Positions 36,601-55,001 of a stretch of DNA of 60,000 bases are shown here, piece by piece. Location of the stretch: positions 10,663,601 through 10,723,600 of the forward strand of contig NC_049985.1 of assembly GCF_000003815.2 (NCBI RefSeq). The letters are read 5' to 3'. Made by a program: the position numbers and the translations under genes. Each line of letters opens with the position of its first letter. Position 1 is the first letter of the stretch. The notes beneath the pieces were generated by a model. The model searched no databases, was not told where the DNA came from, and saw only the letters and a list, made by a program, of their open reading frames with translations. This DNA comes from Branchiostoma floridae (taxonomy: Eukaryota; Chordata; Leptocardii; Amphioxiformes; Branchiostomatidae).

Positions 36601-38246
36601 GAACATGTTTAAAAAGGACTCTACAAAAAAAAGATTAGTCCCACTCATGACCACTGCGTTACTGCGAACATCTTATCTAATTTGTAAATGATCTTTTTTT
36701 CGTAGATGCTGTCAACAAAATTGTATCTTAATTCTCTTCTTGATGGTGTAGTTTGATGGGTATGAAAGACAACATGTTATGGTGACAATTCACGAACCAC
36801 TGCTGGTCTTAATATCACTTTCCTCCATTTTAAGTTTGAACGGCCTTTACTTAAGAACACATACAATTAATACAATTAAACTCGAGCATTGATATTCCCG
36901 AAAATTACAACGACAAATTCTACAGATAAATGATTTCTGTCGTTAAGTTTAAATGTGCAGACCAGCTTTTAAAAATCGACCATAGCTGAAAAGGCGCTTT
37001 ATTTGCAAATGCTCAACGATCACTTTTACTATAGGTAATCAGTTTAATAGATAACACAGCTGAGTGTGGTGTACAAAGCGAAGGTACCGACATAACATAC
37101 AGAAAAGTTTCGATTTTAGATAGGCACACCGGTACGTCTGATTTACAAGTTTAAGAAGAGTAGTTGTCATCAGTTTTGAAACTACAATACCATGATTACG
37201 TACATGTAATCGTGTCAAGCGCGGATCGTTGAGTTTCAATGACAGCAGGCTGACACGGGACGTCTGCAGTTCCAACCGTTATCACATTTTGCCATCTCAC
37301 TTCGCAAATTGGATCATCTAGCTGTAAGTGCAGCCATCAACACGAGCCGGCTACTTACAATTACTGTAAACTATACTGTGGGGCAAGGTACACTATTGCT
37401 TGCACGAGAGATACAAACTTACAAAAACGAACCAAATAATCTAAAGGAAAGAAAACAGCTCACCTTATATCAGAAAAAATGGCGAGAAAAAATCGTGCAC
37501 GCTATGCTGTGAGTAGAGAAAAATAGCGCCGTTGGACAGCTTTGTCCTGTGCGGACCAATTTTCAGCTTAGCCCATCTAAATGAACCCCTGCACATGTAA
37601 AAGGAAGTTACTTACGGATTACCCCTTCTACATGATTAGCTCTATTGTGAAGTTTGGAAACACAAGCCACAAGTTGAAGGTGCAAAAAGGTTAAGATTCA
37701 AGAAGACTAGCCTTCAGTCAAACAACGGACATATCATTGGAGCCGTCCCCTCGTTTTCCCTTTTTTTCAAAAGCAGCACATGTTCTATATATCTTCCACT
37801 TGCACAGCGACAGTAAATGAGCGGCCTGTGATTTCGGACACTGATTTCGCTCAGTGGGTGTCCTCATTGTGACAGCCGCCAGGTAATGCGATTTCAGAAC
37901 CAGATAGCATGCAAAACCTACCAACCAGAGAGATGCTATACATCACTGAACATAGAGTGGAACAAAAAGAGGAAGCGCTTCTCTATAAACAGCAATGTTT
38001 ACAAGAATTTTAAGAACTCTTTTCGTTTCTTTTCGTTGACAGATATCTGGTGAAACGTCGCACCAGACACATACTTTGTGGCGTCAGTGCGTGTCTGTGC
38101 CCGAGGGTATACAACTGCAGCCAACAGTCTTTCTATTCTTAATGTACTCCTCTTTATTAACTTCGCAGACTGGCCGCCCTCCAACGTCTTCATCTCTTAT
38201 CGTCAAAGCGAAGAGAACAATCAGAACGCCGTTCGCTCGGCACTAG
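33616..38246 (+). CDS. unrecognised three-exon protein, divergent from Gsx
   Basis: Predicted gene, about 167 residues, no family recognised. Exon A (33616-33894) is open from 33523 to a GTAAAC donor and ends in helical sequence (RLRAKTADFIKAYLSDYHLY ... EHEWQEK). Exon B (36410-36556) follows a pyrimidine-rich acceptor, contains SRYTEIIDKDDPFPWKEEA and ends at a GTAAAA donor. Exon C (38169-38246) follows TTTATTAACTTCGCAG, adds a short basic tail ending TPFARH and stops at TAG. All junctions are phase 0, so one frame joins all three. AATAAA lies about 345 bases past the stop. The start lies about 200 bases from the Gsx TATA box on the opposite strand. Exons may be missing, and exon C is the least certain because all three frames are open there. 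No signal peptide or membrane segment is seen. Confidence 0.5.
33895..36409 (+). other. intron 1 of the predicted gene divergent from Gsx
   Basis: AT-rich sequence with no recognisable exon or repeat. A direct duplication of GCATTCTATATTGGAAACAA-like sequence occurs near 34780-34830. A GC-richer patch with TATAAATTATACC lies near 35140-35280. Confidence 0.4.
36557..38168 (+). other. intron 2 of the predicted gene divergent from Gsx
   Basis: AT-rich sequence without a supported exon. An open frame at 37309-37512 (Lys- and Asn-rich) has no splice support. Confidence 0.4.
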
Positions 38247-38589
38247 ACGGGTCGCTTAATGGAGAGAAGGTCGCTTCACCCTTTGTCGTATTTCTCATCA
38301 GCTGGTGCCAGTCCTTATCCAAACATATATTTATGTCCAGCGTACAGAAGAATAGAAAGCACATTAGCTGCATGCAAATGCACCAACTAATGCGGCTTCA
38401 ATGTCTAAAGTTATATTAGTGTTAACGACATTAATGTTCATAGAGTCATTGTTTTGCATTCGCATCTTGGACAAAAGAGATGTGCCCTTATTCTGGTGTC
38501 ACTTTAAATGCCGGTTTTGTCTGTGTCCATATTGTCGACGTCACATTATTGTAGAACTTTGCTACGTCCTGCAGTGACGGTGTCTATCA

Positions 38590-38595
38590 AATAAA
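38590..38595 (+). terminator. poly(A) signal AATAAA for the predicted gene
   Basis: AATAAAAAGC followed by TGGCTTGTGTT, a GT-rich downstream element. It lies on the same strand as, and 344 bases after, the predicted stop, which supports a terminal exon here. Confidence 0.5.
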
Positions 38596-38619
38596 AAGCT
38601 CTGGCTTGTGTTATACACT

Positions 38620-40278
38620 AGGCACAAATGAACTAAGAGAACAGGAAACGGATAAAAGACAGGTTGGGAACTTTATAGTCCAAAGTCGGCTTGGATATAT
38701 GTTGTCAGGCAACGTGTCATAACGAATCAAATAATAACTAAGAATTCGTGTCTACCTCGCCACGACTTTTCACAAATGAAAAGGACGTGATTGTCATTGA
38801 TAAGGCAAAAGACGCATTTTGGAAAGTCGGTGGTGACAATGGGATAGTGGCAGCAGAGGTGTCTTCTGTTCTTAAGGTAACCAATTTGAAAGTCTAAACT
38901 GAATAACTTTGCCATTACAGATGGCGTTTAAAGAATCAACGTTAACCGATGTACTGGATACACGAGCGAAAGCACCAGTCCACCGTCCACCAACGTTATT
39001 TCTGCCCGAAGACCGACCCATTGCCAGACCGGTCTGCCCTAATGGGGTCTTGCGTGGGTCAGTGATTTCAGTGGCTGGCGATCCGCCCTCTCATTTCCAG
39101 TCCCCGACGCTAAAGTGGTGGGCCTCAGAAAAGCCACGTTTCCCGCGCAGCCATTGTTGGCGCGCTCCTCGTGGAGCCTTGACCAATTAAACTGACACGA
39201 TTTGAAGTATGATAAATGAGCAGGCCTTCTTCCGTTCTTTGGGATGCCTCATCGCGCTGGCCGCTGACAATACGGGGTGCATTCAGGGGTTAATTACCGC
39301 ATAGTTGGACCATATGGAGGTCGCGAAAACATTGCGAAAATTATTAAACTGTTGGGATAAACTTCGGAGCACCCTCCCTTCTCGGCGCCACCAAGGAAAT
39401 TACCCACGTGAGACGAAGTCATAAATTAGCGCTAGCCGACTCCACAGATACAGAGTTCTCTGTAAAACGTTGTTCGAAGCATTATCGGTGCCTATGCGAC
39501 TGGTGTAAATGTAGAACTTTACACGGATGAAAGACAAAGGACATGGATGTTCCGGAAAAGTAAACTATATTCATATCTGAACAGGGAACAGATTTGGCAG
39601 AAATTTCAACAATTTACAAGTCTTTAAATAACATTTACAAGTCTTGAAACAACATCTCGCCATAATGATACGTGCAACATACACACGTCAAATACGGAAT
39701 GAAATAAATGGCATAATTGACGTTGGGTTTAAACAATTACCAATCAGCTCAAAAAGACCGTGAATGCTTTATAAACAATTGCATTTGTCCATTAAATGAT
39801 ATTAGATAACATTAGTCATCACACAGTCAACTTCTCCATTCAATAGATAGCTTATCTAGAGTTAATAAATAGTTAATAAATTTCTATAGTTTCTTAAAAC
39901 ATTCGAACTCTGCTACTTGACGGCGCAAACTCATTCAGGAACCTTTGAATTTCAGATTCAAGACTTCGTAGCTATGACGTGCCCAAACATTTCATTGTTA
40001 AACACTGATATGATTAAAAATATGAAAATCATATCAAAATGGTTTACTTAAGAACGTCAGCTTAACATATCGCTATAAACGTACACGAAAGAGCAGTGAG
40101 AAACCGAGATAACCACACGTATCATATACGCTTTGCAACGGTATTTCATTTAATATCGTTACTAAAACATGAACGCAAAACATTTGTTTCTCAAAAGGTT
40201 AAAGGGAACTTGAAACTACAAACTGAAACCGTAGTTTGCTCATATGTGGAGCATAAAGGATGCGTCTTTTAAAGGTAT
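38620..40278. other. intergenic DNA between the predicted gene and SYCP1
   Basis: A GC-richer part at about 38.93-39.45 kb contains a plus-strand frame (38909-39190) that begins just after a TTACAG acceptor-like site and encodes a Pro-rich peptide of no known family; it may be an exon or a conserved element. The rest is AT-rich. On the minus strand ATTAAA at about 40147-40152 could serve SYCP1 polyadenylation, but this is weak. Confidence 0.35.
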
Positions 40279-43200
40279 TCACTCGAAGAAGCCAAAAACA
40301 GTATCAGACTCGAACCATGACAGGTCCTCTCCTCTATCGGACGGCTTGTTTCTCTTCTTTGCTTGCTCCTTGTTAGGCTTCGGCGTCGTCTTGGTTGGCC
40401 CTTGCTTCACGTTCTTGTTCTTCTTCCCCCAGGAGTCGGAGATGTGGACTTTGTAGGATTTACTTCCACGTGGTGTCGACGCTTTTGTTGCAGGTGACGA
40501 TCGAGCTTGGGCTCCGAACCGTGCAGTAGGTGACTTGCGGACGACAGCGGGTGACTTGAGAATCCCGTGGGAAGGAGACTTATGAAGCTGGAGTGATGCT
40601 TGCCCGGGGACTTGTTGATCGCCACGAGATTTTCCAGACAGCAGGTCTTCCGGGTCCAACTCCATTAGTTCGGATGTGGACGAGTTCGCCTCCGAGTCAC
40701 CGCCATCCATCGAGATTTCCACTGTCTTCTCCGTCATGTCGAACGCGACTCGGCGTTTCTTCGGTTCGCTCTCGGGACGCTTGATGATCCGTTGTAGGGG
40801 AGTCTTGTTCTGGATTGGGGTTGATGCAGCCAGGGGAACCATAGGATCTGTTTTCGGCACATTCTCCTTGCGAGACATGTTTCTGCGTGCGGTATGTCTC
40901 TGATGCAGAGTGGCAGATGGAGGAGCGTTGATCTTTGGGGTTGAGTAATTCTTTGGAGTTGAATAATTCTTTGGAGTTGTAGGCGGGATAGCATCAGCTT
41001 TGGCTTTTTCAAGATCTGCTCTAAGTTCTTTCAGTTGGCTTTCTTTATCTTCGATGGTTTTCCTCAGCGTGTCAACTTGCTGTTGGTACTCCTTCTGTCC
41101 TTTGGTGATCTCGTCTTTCTCCTTCTTCACGTCTTCTAACTGCTGTTGCACGCTTTGCAGTTGCGACCTTAAGTCACCCACCTGCACCTCCTGTTTCTTT
41201 GAGGACTGGTGCTCTTTCTTCATCTTCTCGATCTCCTTGTCTTTCTGGTTCACAATCTTCTGGTTTTCGGCTTTGTACTTTTCCAGCGTGGCCGTCATTT
41301 CCATAATCTGCTGCTCACAATGTGCTTGAACTTGTTCTTTATCCGTCGTCACACGTCGTGCTTCATCTTTTGCGGTGGACAATTCTTTCTTTATGTCCTC
41401 AGCTTCCTTTTTCATCTGTGCGATCTCTTCCTCAAAGGCCTTAGCCTTTTCTTCAAATCCAGTTGACAGCTTAAGGTGAATACCAAGCTCTTTCTTCACG
41501 GTTTTGTTGTCTTGCTGAAGGTCTTTTATTTTGTTTGTCTTTTCTGTCACTTGTTTTTCTAGCACCTTCACGCGGTTTTCGAGTTTAGTCATGGACTTCT
41601 TGCTGCTGTCAAGTTCAGTCTGAAGGGCTTTGGTATTCTCCTGTTGTTGATGTATCTTCCCCACTGCCTCTTTATCTTGTGCCTTAAGACTTTCATCTAA
41701 CTGTTTCAATGTGTCATTTAAAGAGATCTTCTCTTGGTTGACTTCATCAAGTGAGGACTGAAGTGTGGATCGTTGTTGTTCTTCTGCATTCAACTTTTCT
41801 TTTAATTCCTCGTTGTCTTTCTGTAAGGAATTCATCAGGTTCTGGATTTCTTCGAGATCACTCTGAACTTTCTTAAGCTTTGTGGATGTCTTGTCTACTT
41901 CGGTATCTTTGGTCTTCAGTTGCTGTTTCAATTCTTTCTCTTGCTTCTTTGCATCTTTTTGACGCTCAGCAGCCTTTTTCAAGTCGTCTTGCAATTTCCT
42001 GATTTCCTTATCCCTCGCAGCAGTTGTCTCGGTAAGCACTTTCACTTCGTCTGTTGTTGACTTATTTTCTTTCTTAAGATTTGACAACTGTTCCTCGGCT
42101 TGCATTTTTGCATCTGTTACGACTGCCATTGCGGCGCGCAGCTGTGACAATTGCTCTTTCATATTCTTCTGCTCCGTTTCAAGCATGATTATATTTTCCT
42201 TCAACAATACCCCTTCAGCCTCAACTTCTGCCTTTTCTCCCTCCACTTTACACTTTTGCTCTATCAGATTTTCATACTTTTTCTGTTGCTCATTTATTGA
42301 TGCTTGCAACTCACCAATCTTTTGCTCAGCACTGAGCTGTTTGGAAGACAAGTCTTTTGTCTTAGTTTTCTCCACATCTAATTTTTCCTCTACTGTATCC
42401 AGCTGATGACTTATCTTGGTCACTTCGATTGAATGCTGTTCCTTCAACACTCCAATGTGTGATTCAAGTTGCTCACAATCAGTGGACGCTTTTTGCAGCT
42501 GTGCCTTGGTGTCACCCAACACACTTGAGATCTTCTCCATCTCCTTATCCTTGCTGAAGATCTTGTCACTTGCCTCTTGCAGCTGATCTTGTAGAGATTT
42601 GACCTCACATTCCAGCTTTGCAACATGTTTCTCCAGCATGCTGCACTGTTGCTCCAAATCGCTAAGCTGAGCTTGCCTACCTGCAAGTGCATCTGTGAGC
42701 TTTGAGATTTCCATCTCCTTCTCTGAACATTGCTGCATCAAGGCTTCTAGCCTTTTCTCCANNNNNNNNNNNNNNNNNNNNNNNNNNNNNNNNNNNNNNN
42801 NNNNNNNNNNNNNNNNNNNNNNNNNNNNNNNNNNNNNNNNNNNNNNNNNNNNNNNNNNNNNTAGTCACACTTGACCTGCCTGAGCTCACTCTCACTTTTT
42901 TCCACTTGTTTGGCGAGAACTTTCTCTGCCTCAGTATGATTGATGCGAAGGTTGTTGAATTTTGCTGTCAGCTCTTGGAGTTGGAGCACCGTGTCTTGTT
43001 GTAGAGACTGTAGCTCATCACGGTTGGCTTCACACTTCCCCATCCTCTCCTCAACATTAGCTGCATGGTCTTTGAGAAGGTAGCACATGTCTCGAGTGGC
43101 AGTGATCTTCTTCATGATCTCCACGCGGCCATCTATCTCCTCCTGCAGCTTGGAGCTGAGGTTCTCATTCTGAAGCTGTAGCTCAAGGATGGACTTGCGT

Positions 43201-43502
43201 TGTGAATCAATGGTTTGCTGTGTGTCCTGTATCTTCTTTTCCCTCTGTTGGATCTGCATCTCTGTCTGATGCTTCCATTTGTTGATCTTTTCTGCCTCCT
43301 TCTGGAGGCGAGAATGCAGGCTTGTCAGGCGCTCCCCACTGTGTACCTGTTGTCCAAACCGCATGGGTGAGAGCGATTCCATCTCCACTTCCTGTTGGTC
43401 TGTGCCAATCTTGAAGAAACTATTCTGGCGCTCCTGTTGCTGGGGTGAGAGAGGCTTGAAGAATGGCTCTTGCTGATGATACACCTGCTGTATACCTTGC
43501 AT
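40279..43502 (-). CDS. SYCP1: synaptonemal complex protein 1 (transverse filament), one coding exon with a gap
   Basis: SYCP1 forms the transverse filaments that zip homologous chromosomes in meiosis (family knowledge). The N-terminal part (43502-42862, about 213 residues) includes LQKEAEKINKWK at about residues 66-77 and then IDSQRKSILELQLQNENL, ATRDMCYLLKD, close to the human segment LYKEAEKIKKWK and what follows it. After a 100-N gap about 827 residues of heptad-rich coiled coil follow, with CEQQIMEMTATLEKYK resembling the human CQHKIAEMVALMEKHK. Near the C-terminus, EPKKRRVAFDM (human ESKKKRKMAFEFD) begins a basic, Ser/Thr-Pro-rich tail ending VFGFFE. Estimated length is about 1,040 residues plus the gap, against 976 in human. 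The ATG at 43502 is the first in frame after a predicted 5' UTR exon. Unlike the many-exon vertebrate gene, no intron is visible in the coding part. Confidence 0.92.
42762..42861. other. assembly gap (100 N) inside SYCP1 coding exon
   Basis: Coding frames abut both edges of the gap, but the placeholder length puts them out of frame. If no intron is hidden, the true missing length must be 2 modulo 3. The break is an assembly artefact and not evidence of a pseudogene. Confidence 0.95.
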
Positions 43503-43503
43503 C

Positions 43504-44423
43504 ACTGGTAGACAGGTTTGTTTGTTTTTGATGTAGAAAGGTGCAGCTGATTCCTGACAAGTAAAATGAAAATGTGCAGGGAGAGGCTACACTCACAAGC
43601 AATAGCAAACTGGTAACTGTTAAGTCCATCTTACATCAGCAAAAAATCTGCCATAAGGCATGCACTGACATGATACATGTGTATAAGCACTGTAGATTAG
43701 ATGGGTCACATTATGTATGCATGCTCTTATGAATTACATACCTCCTGTCATATCAATATCTGTCAATTTTCTGTTATCCACAACTGATACATGTGTATTG
43801 TTAGTTTTGTACAAAGTCATAGCATAGTATTATTGATCATTGGCAAAATTCAAGTGATCAGATTTTTTTACAGAACTGTAACTGTAGTCTTCTTTTCAAT
43901 CGACAATTTATGCATGTTCAGCAAAAAAATTAAGTGCTGAGGTTATAATAATACATGAAAACATCCATTCATTTTATGGATCTTGTACCAATCAAGAGGT
44001 CAGAAAGAAAACTACTCCTGCAGGCCACCAAGGAATCAACAGAATGACTTAAATACAACCTTTGTCTGAAGTGAAGGGGGTAGATGTCCTTGGTGCTGAT
44101 TTGCTATCAATAGTATCAGTAGGCATTATGATAGTGTTTATGAAGTCATTAAAAGCTTATGGCAAAATAGAACACAACCAGACTGTACATAGTGGTTTCT
44201 ATTATGGTAGTTTCACTCCTGTAACAAGACTTAACTCAGATGTTTGGCAGAGTCTACAAAGGATGATGCACAGGATGATAATGTATTTTGATTGAATCCA
44301 AGTGAATCCAAATCTGCATGATTCAGAATCAGAATGTCACATTATTTTCTTATAAAAATAACTCAGTTTTCTTTTCAATCATTAATGTAATTATCAATCA
44401 ATCAATCAAAAAACAACACTCAC
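43504..44423 (-). other. SYCP1 5' UTR intron
   Basis: Bounded by an acceptor (AAACCTGTCTACCAG) two bases before the SYCP1 ATG and a donor GTGAGT at the end of the 44424-44487 exon. AT-rich; no gene-like content. Confidence 0.55.
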
Positions 44424-44487
44424 CAGTTTTCTGTTTCCTACTGCATGGGGGTGGGGCTTTCTTGGAGCTAAGTTAGCTTTTCTGCAT
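44424..44487 (-). other. predicted SYCP1 5' UTR exon
   Basis: 64 bases between acceptor GTCTCATTTCAG and donor GTGAGT on the minus strand. The frame that continues into the SYCP1 ATG has a TAA here and no later ATG, so the exon is non-coding and supports the ATG at 43502 as the start. Confidence 0.5.
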
Positions 44488-44789
44488 CTGAAATGAGACA
44501 ATATAGTCTAGGAATATGTATATAATATAGTGTTACAAGAACCATTTATGTTATTTTATGATTTTGTCACATCTGAGTTGATAATGTATATTGGGCGGGC
44601 TGACTACTCTTTCTTAGCAGCAAGGTGCTTAATTGTAAGGAGCTTACAATAGGCAGGGCTAAATTGCAAGGGTCTGGAGCGGCTGCTGTTTGGTTCTAAC
44701 TCAAGACAACAGCAATTATGACTATAGGTTTTGGACCACTCACACCGGGAAGGACCTGTTCTCTTTTTAATAAGTGTGGTGGGTTGTTT

Positions 44790-45110
44790 AACCTGATCCA
44801 GGTGTGGTTCTCCTCAAACAAGACCTCCATTAAACGTCCTATCCGAGGGGCAGCCCTAACCGAAGTTAGGTACTCATTTTCACCTAAAGTAAAGTGAGGA
44901 AAGTCATGTTAAGTNNNNNNNNNNNNNNNNNNNNNNNNNNNNNNNNNNNNNNNNNNNNNNNNNNNNNNNNNNNNNNNNNNNNNNNNNNNNNNNNNNNNNN
45001 NNNNNNNNNNNNNNAAAAGATCTGTGGCACATCAACGGATACAAACCCAGAACCTCTGGAATATGAATTGAATGCCCTGCTGATTGTGCAAAATTGTGCA
45101 GTCTCACAGG
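44790..45110 (-). mobile_element. tRNA-derived SINE (copy 2), interrupted by assembly gap
   Basis: Matches the SINE at 22690-22950: AAACGTCCTATCCGAG, GCCCTAACCGAAG, then after the gap ACATCAACGGAT and CTGATTGTGCA. The B-box is decayed (GGTTTGTATCC in place of GGTTCGAATCC). Head is toward higher coordinates, so it lies on the minus strand. Confidence 0.75.
44915..45014. other. assembly gap (100 N) inside a SINE
   Basis: Exactly 100 N, unknown true length. It falls within a repeat, which probably explains the assembly break. Confidence 0.98.
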
Positions 45111-45661
45111 GGTCGACCCACTGGACTGAGCCAAATGTAAGGGGTGTGTGAAGACTAGCTGACTGCTGCCTACCCCTGCGTCAGGGACCACAGCAGCAGT
45201 ATAATCAAACGACGGATAGAGTGACCCCAACAAATGAGTGTTAGTTTTTCAAATAATAGGTGTCTTGACTATTGGGATGACAAAAGGATATCTCTTGGGA
45301 TAATCCATCTACTCTTTTCTAACAGCATTAATAAGTTCAAGGGCACCTGCTTTTTTCATCTTTAAGCTATTAATGCCAGAGACACACTTAGATAATTGTC
45401 AAATTATTTCCACCTAGTTGGGCAACTGTGATTGTAATCTCTTATTTCAGCTGCAATATACGTAATAGAAAGGTACAATCAACAATCTGGCCAATTGATT
45501 TATTCCCAGTTGCAGTTTACAATCACTTAAATGGACTATTATTTTAGAATCATTACATTCAGTGTTTTCAAAATTTGCCACAGGGGAAATGTTGCAGAAC
45601 TGAAAAAGATCTGCAGGACTTAAATATTTTTCAAGGAATCATTTCTGAAGGATAGTCTATA

Positions 45662-45776
45662 GAGCCTGAGTGCCATCCTAGATACTATAGTTCACTATGG
45701 CTCCTATACTCTACCCTCATTGGTGAGGAGAGAGTATTGAAGCCACAATAAACTAAGTTATGTGACACTCAGGCTA
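45662..45776. mobile_element. MITE-like element with AGCCTGAGTG ends
   Basis: GAGCCTGAGTGCCA on the left is mirrored by TGACACTCAGGCT on the right. Internal arms (ATAGTTCACTATGG and others) add further pairing. Interior non-coding. Confidence 0.7.
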
Positions 45777-46770
45777 CACCAAACATTTCTTGGACACTGA
45801 AAGTTTAAATTTATCCTCAAGAGTGAAGTGCCTCCTTTTGACAAGGGACAGTACTGCAATGAAACAGAATTGTTGACAATATTTTTCTTCCATTTTATGT
45901 CAAAGTATCAAGAAAGAAATACACCACATTTGTGTTAGAATTGTATGTGTGACGCAGTAGTACAACATACAGGTAGTGTTCCATATCTGTTATTCACTAA
46001 TTCATAGTCATACACTGCATTTTGCTAACAGATGAACACTTACAGATCCAATAGAAATGCAGGACATACTGTACACTTACTTTAACAATGTTGTGCATGC
46101 ACCTGGACTGCTCTGCCTTTGGTGAGTGTCAAGGGAGTTCGTATCCTTTTATGAACAATAGATCGTGTTACAACAATGTCTCCTACATACAAGTTACTTA
46201 GTATAACTATGTGACAAACCCAATATATGCTTGTATTTTCCCATCTCTATATCAAAGATGGAAGAGAACTAATAGCAACCAAAACATCATTGGCGTAAAC
46301 AGTGACGTTACACATGGGTAACAGTATCCTAGTTTTCTGTCCCAATGTTTACTCCCCCAAACCCCAATGGTCATCATTGGGACTGGGAGGGGACGTGACC
46401 GGGGAATTACTTTCTGAAGAAATACTAGTACACCTGACAACTTGCAATTGAATTTAATACATGGCTGCAGTAAAACAATACTTTGCTACGTTAGGCGTGA
46501 TCGCAATTCATATATCTACACATAAATTAGTTGTCTTCATCTCACTACAAGTTGAGGTAACAGTAGGTTAAAAGTAGACTTAGTGAAAATTTTACCTCCG
46601 TTCGAAATTCGAACATCAAGTTCGCCCTCCCACCGAAAAATAAATTTTACATTTTACAGAAACCTCCCGGCATCATGAAAGTTTGAGCTTCTACGCGTTA
46701 ACATGTTAATATTCCGATATTAACAGAACTACATACATATAGAGAACTGGATTAACAGGAGGTCACTTAC

Positions 46771-46830
46771 AGTTCTCCTTGGGAGAAACTCCCTTTTTCC
46801 AAAAATGGCGCCTCCAAGTCAGAATGTCGT
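46771..46830 (-). other. predicted non-coding first exon of SYCP1 (5' end approximate)
   Basis: On the minus strand a strong donor GTAAGT (complement of 46765-46770) follows GGGAGTTTCTCCCAAGGAGA. The exon's 5' end is not defined by sequence; it must lie between here and the CHIC start. Linking it to SYCP1 rests on strand, proximity and the absence of any other minus-strand gene between. Confidence 0.4.
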
Positions 46831-46902
46831 CTGCAAGTGACGTCACCTCGAACTGCACCCCGGGAGATATTTCCCAGCATACCGTGCGCAGATGTTTCCA
46901 TC
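46800..46902. promoter_or_regulatory. putative SYCP1-CHIC bidirectional promoter with CRE
   Basis: This short GC-richer region lies between the predicted minus-strand SYCP1 first exon and the plus-strand CHIC ATG. It contains a perfect palindromic cAMP-response element TGACGTCA at 46838-46845 and AAAATGGCG (46802-46810), resembling a YY1 site. A second ATGGCGG overlaps the CHIC start codon. No TATA box is evident. Confidence 0.5.

Positions 46903-55001
<8,099 letters not shown>

Larger units (their letters stand above)
44488..46770 (-). other. predicted first SYCP1 intron with repeats and a gap
   Basis: Holds the second SINE copy (with a 100-N gap) and a MITE at 45662-45776. Otherwise AT-rich and without coding signal. 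Confidence 0.4.

Noticed and set aside
38169-38338. Frame reading NVFISYRQSEE, similar to the start of a TIR domain
   Set aside because: Only about 35 residues fit, no further TIR motifs follow, and this frame does not match the phase of the preceding predicted exon. Another frame gives a short tail and stop with a poly(A) signal downstream.
46837-46902. Upstream extension of the CHIC frame (22 residues)
   Set aside because: It begins with GTG; human CHIC2 starts at the MADFD sequence encoded from 46903.
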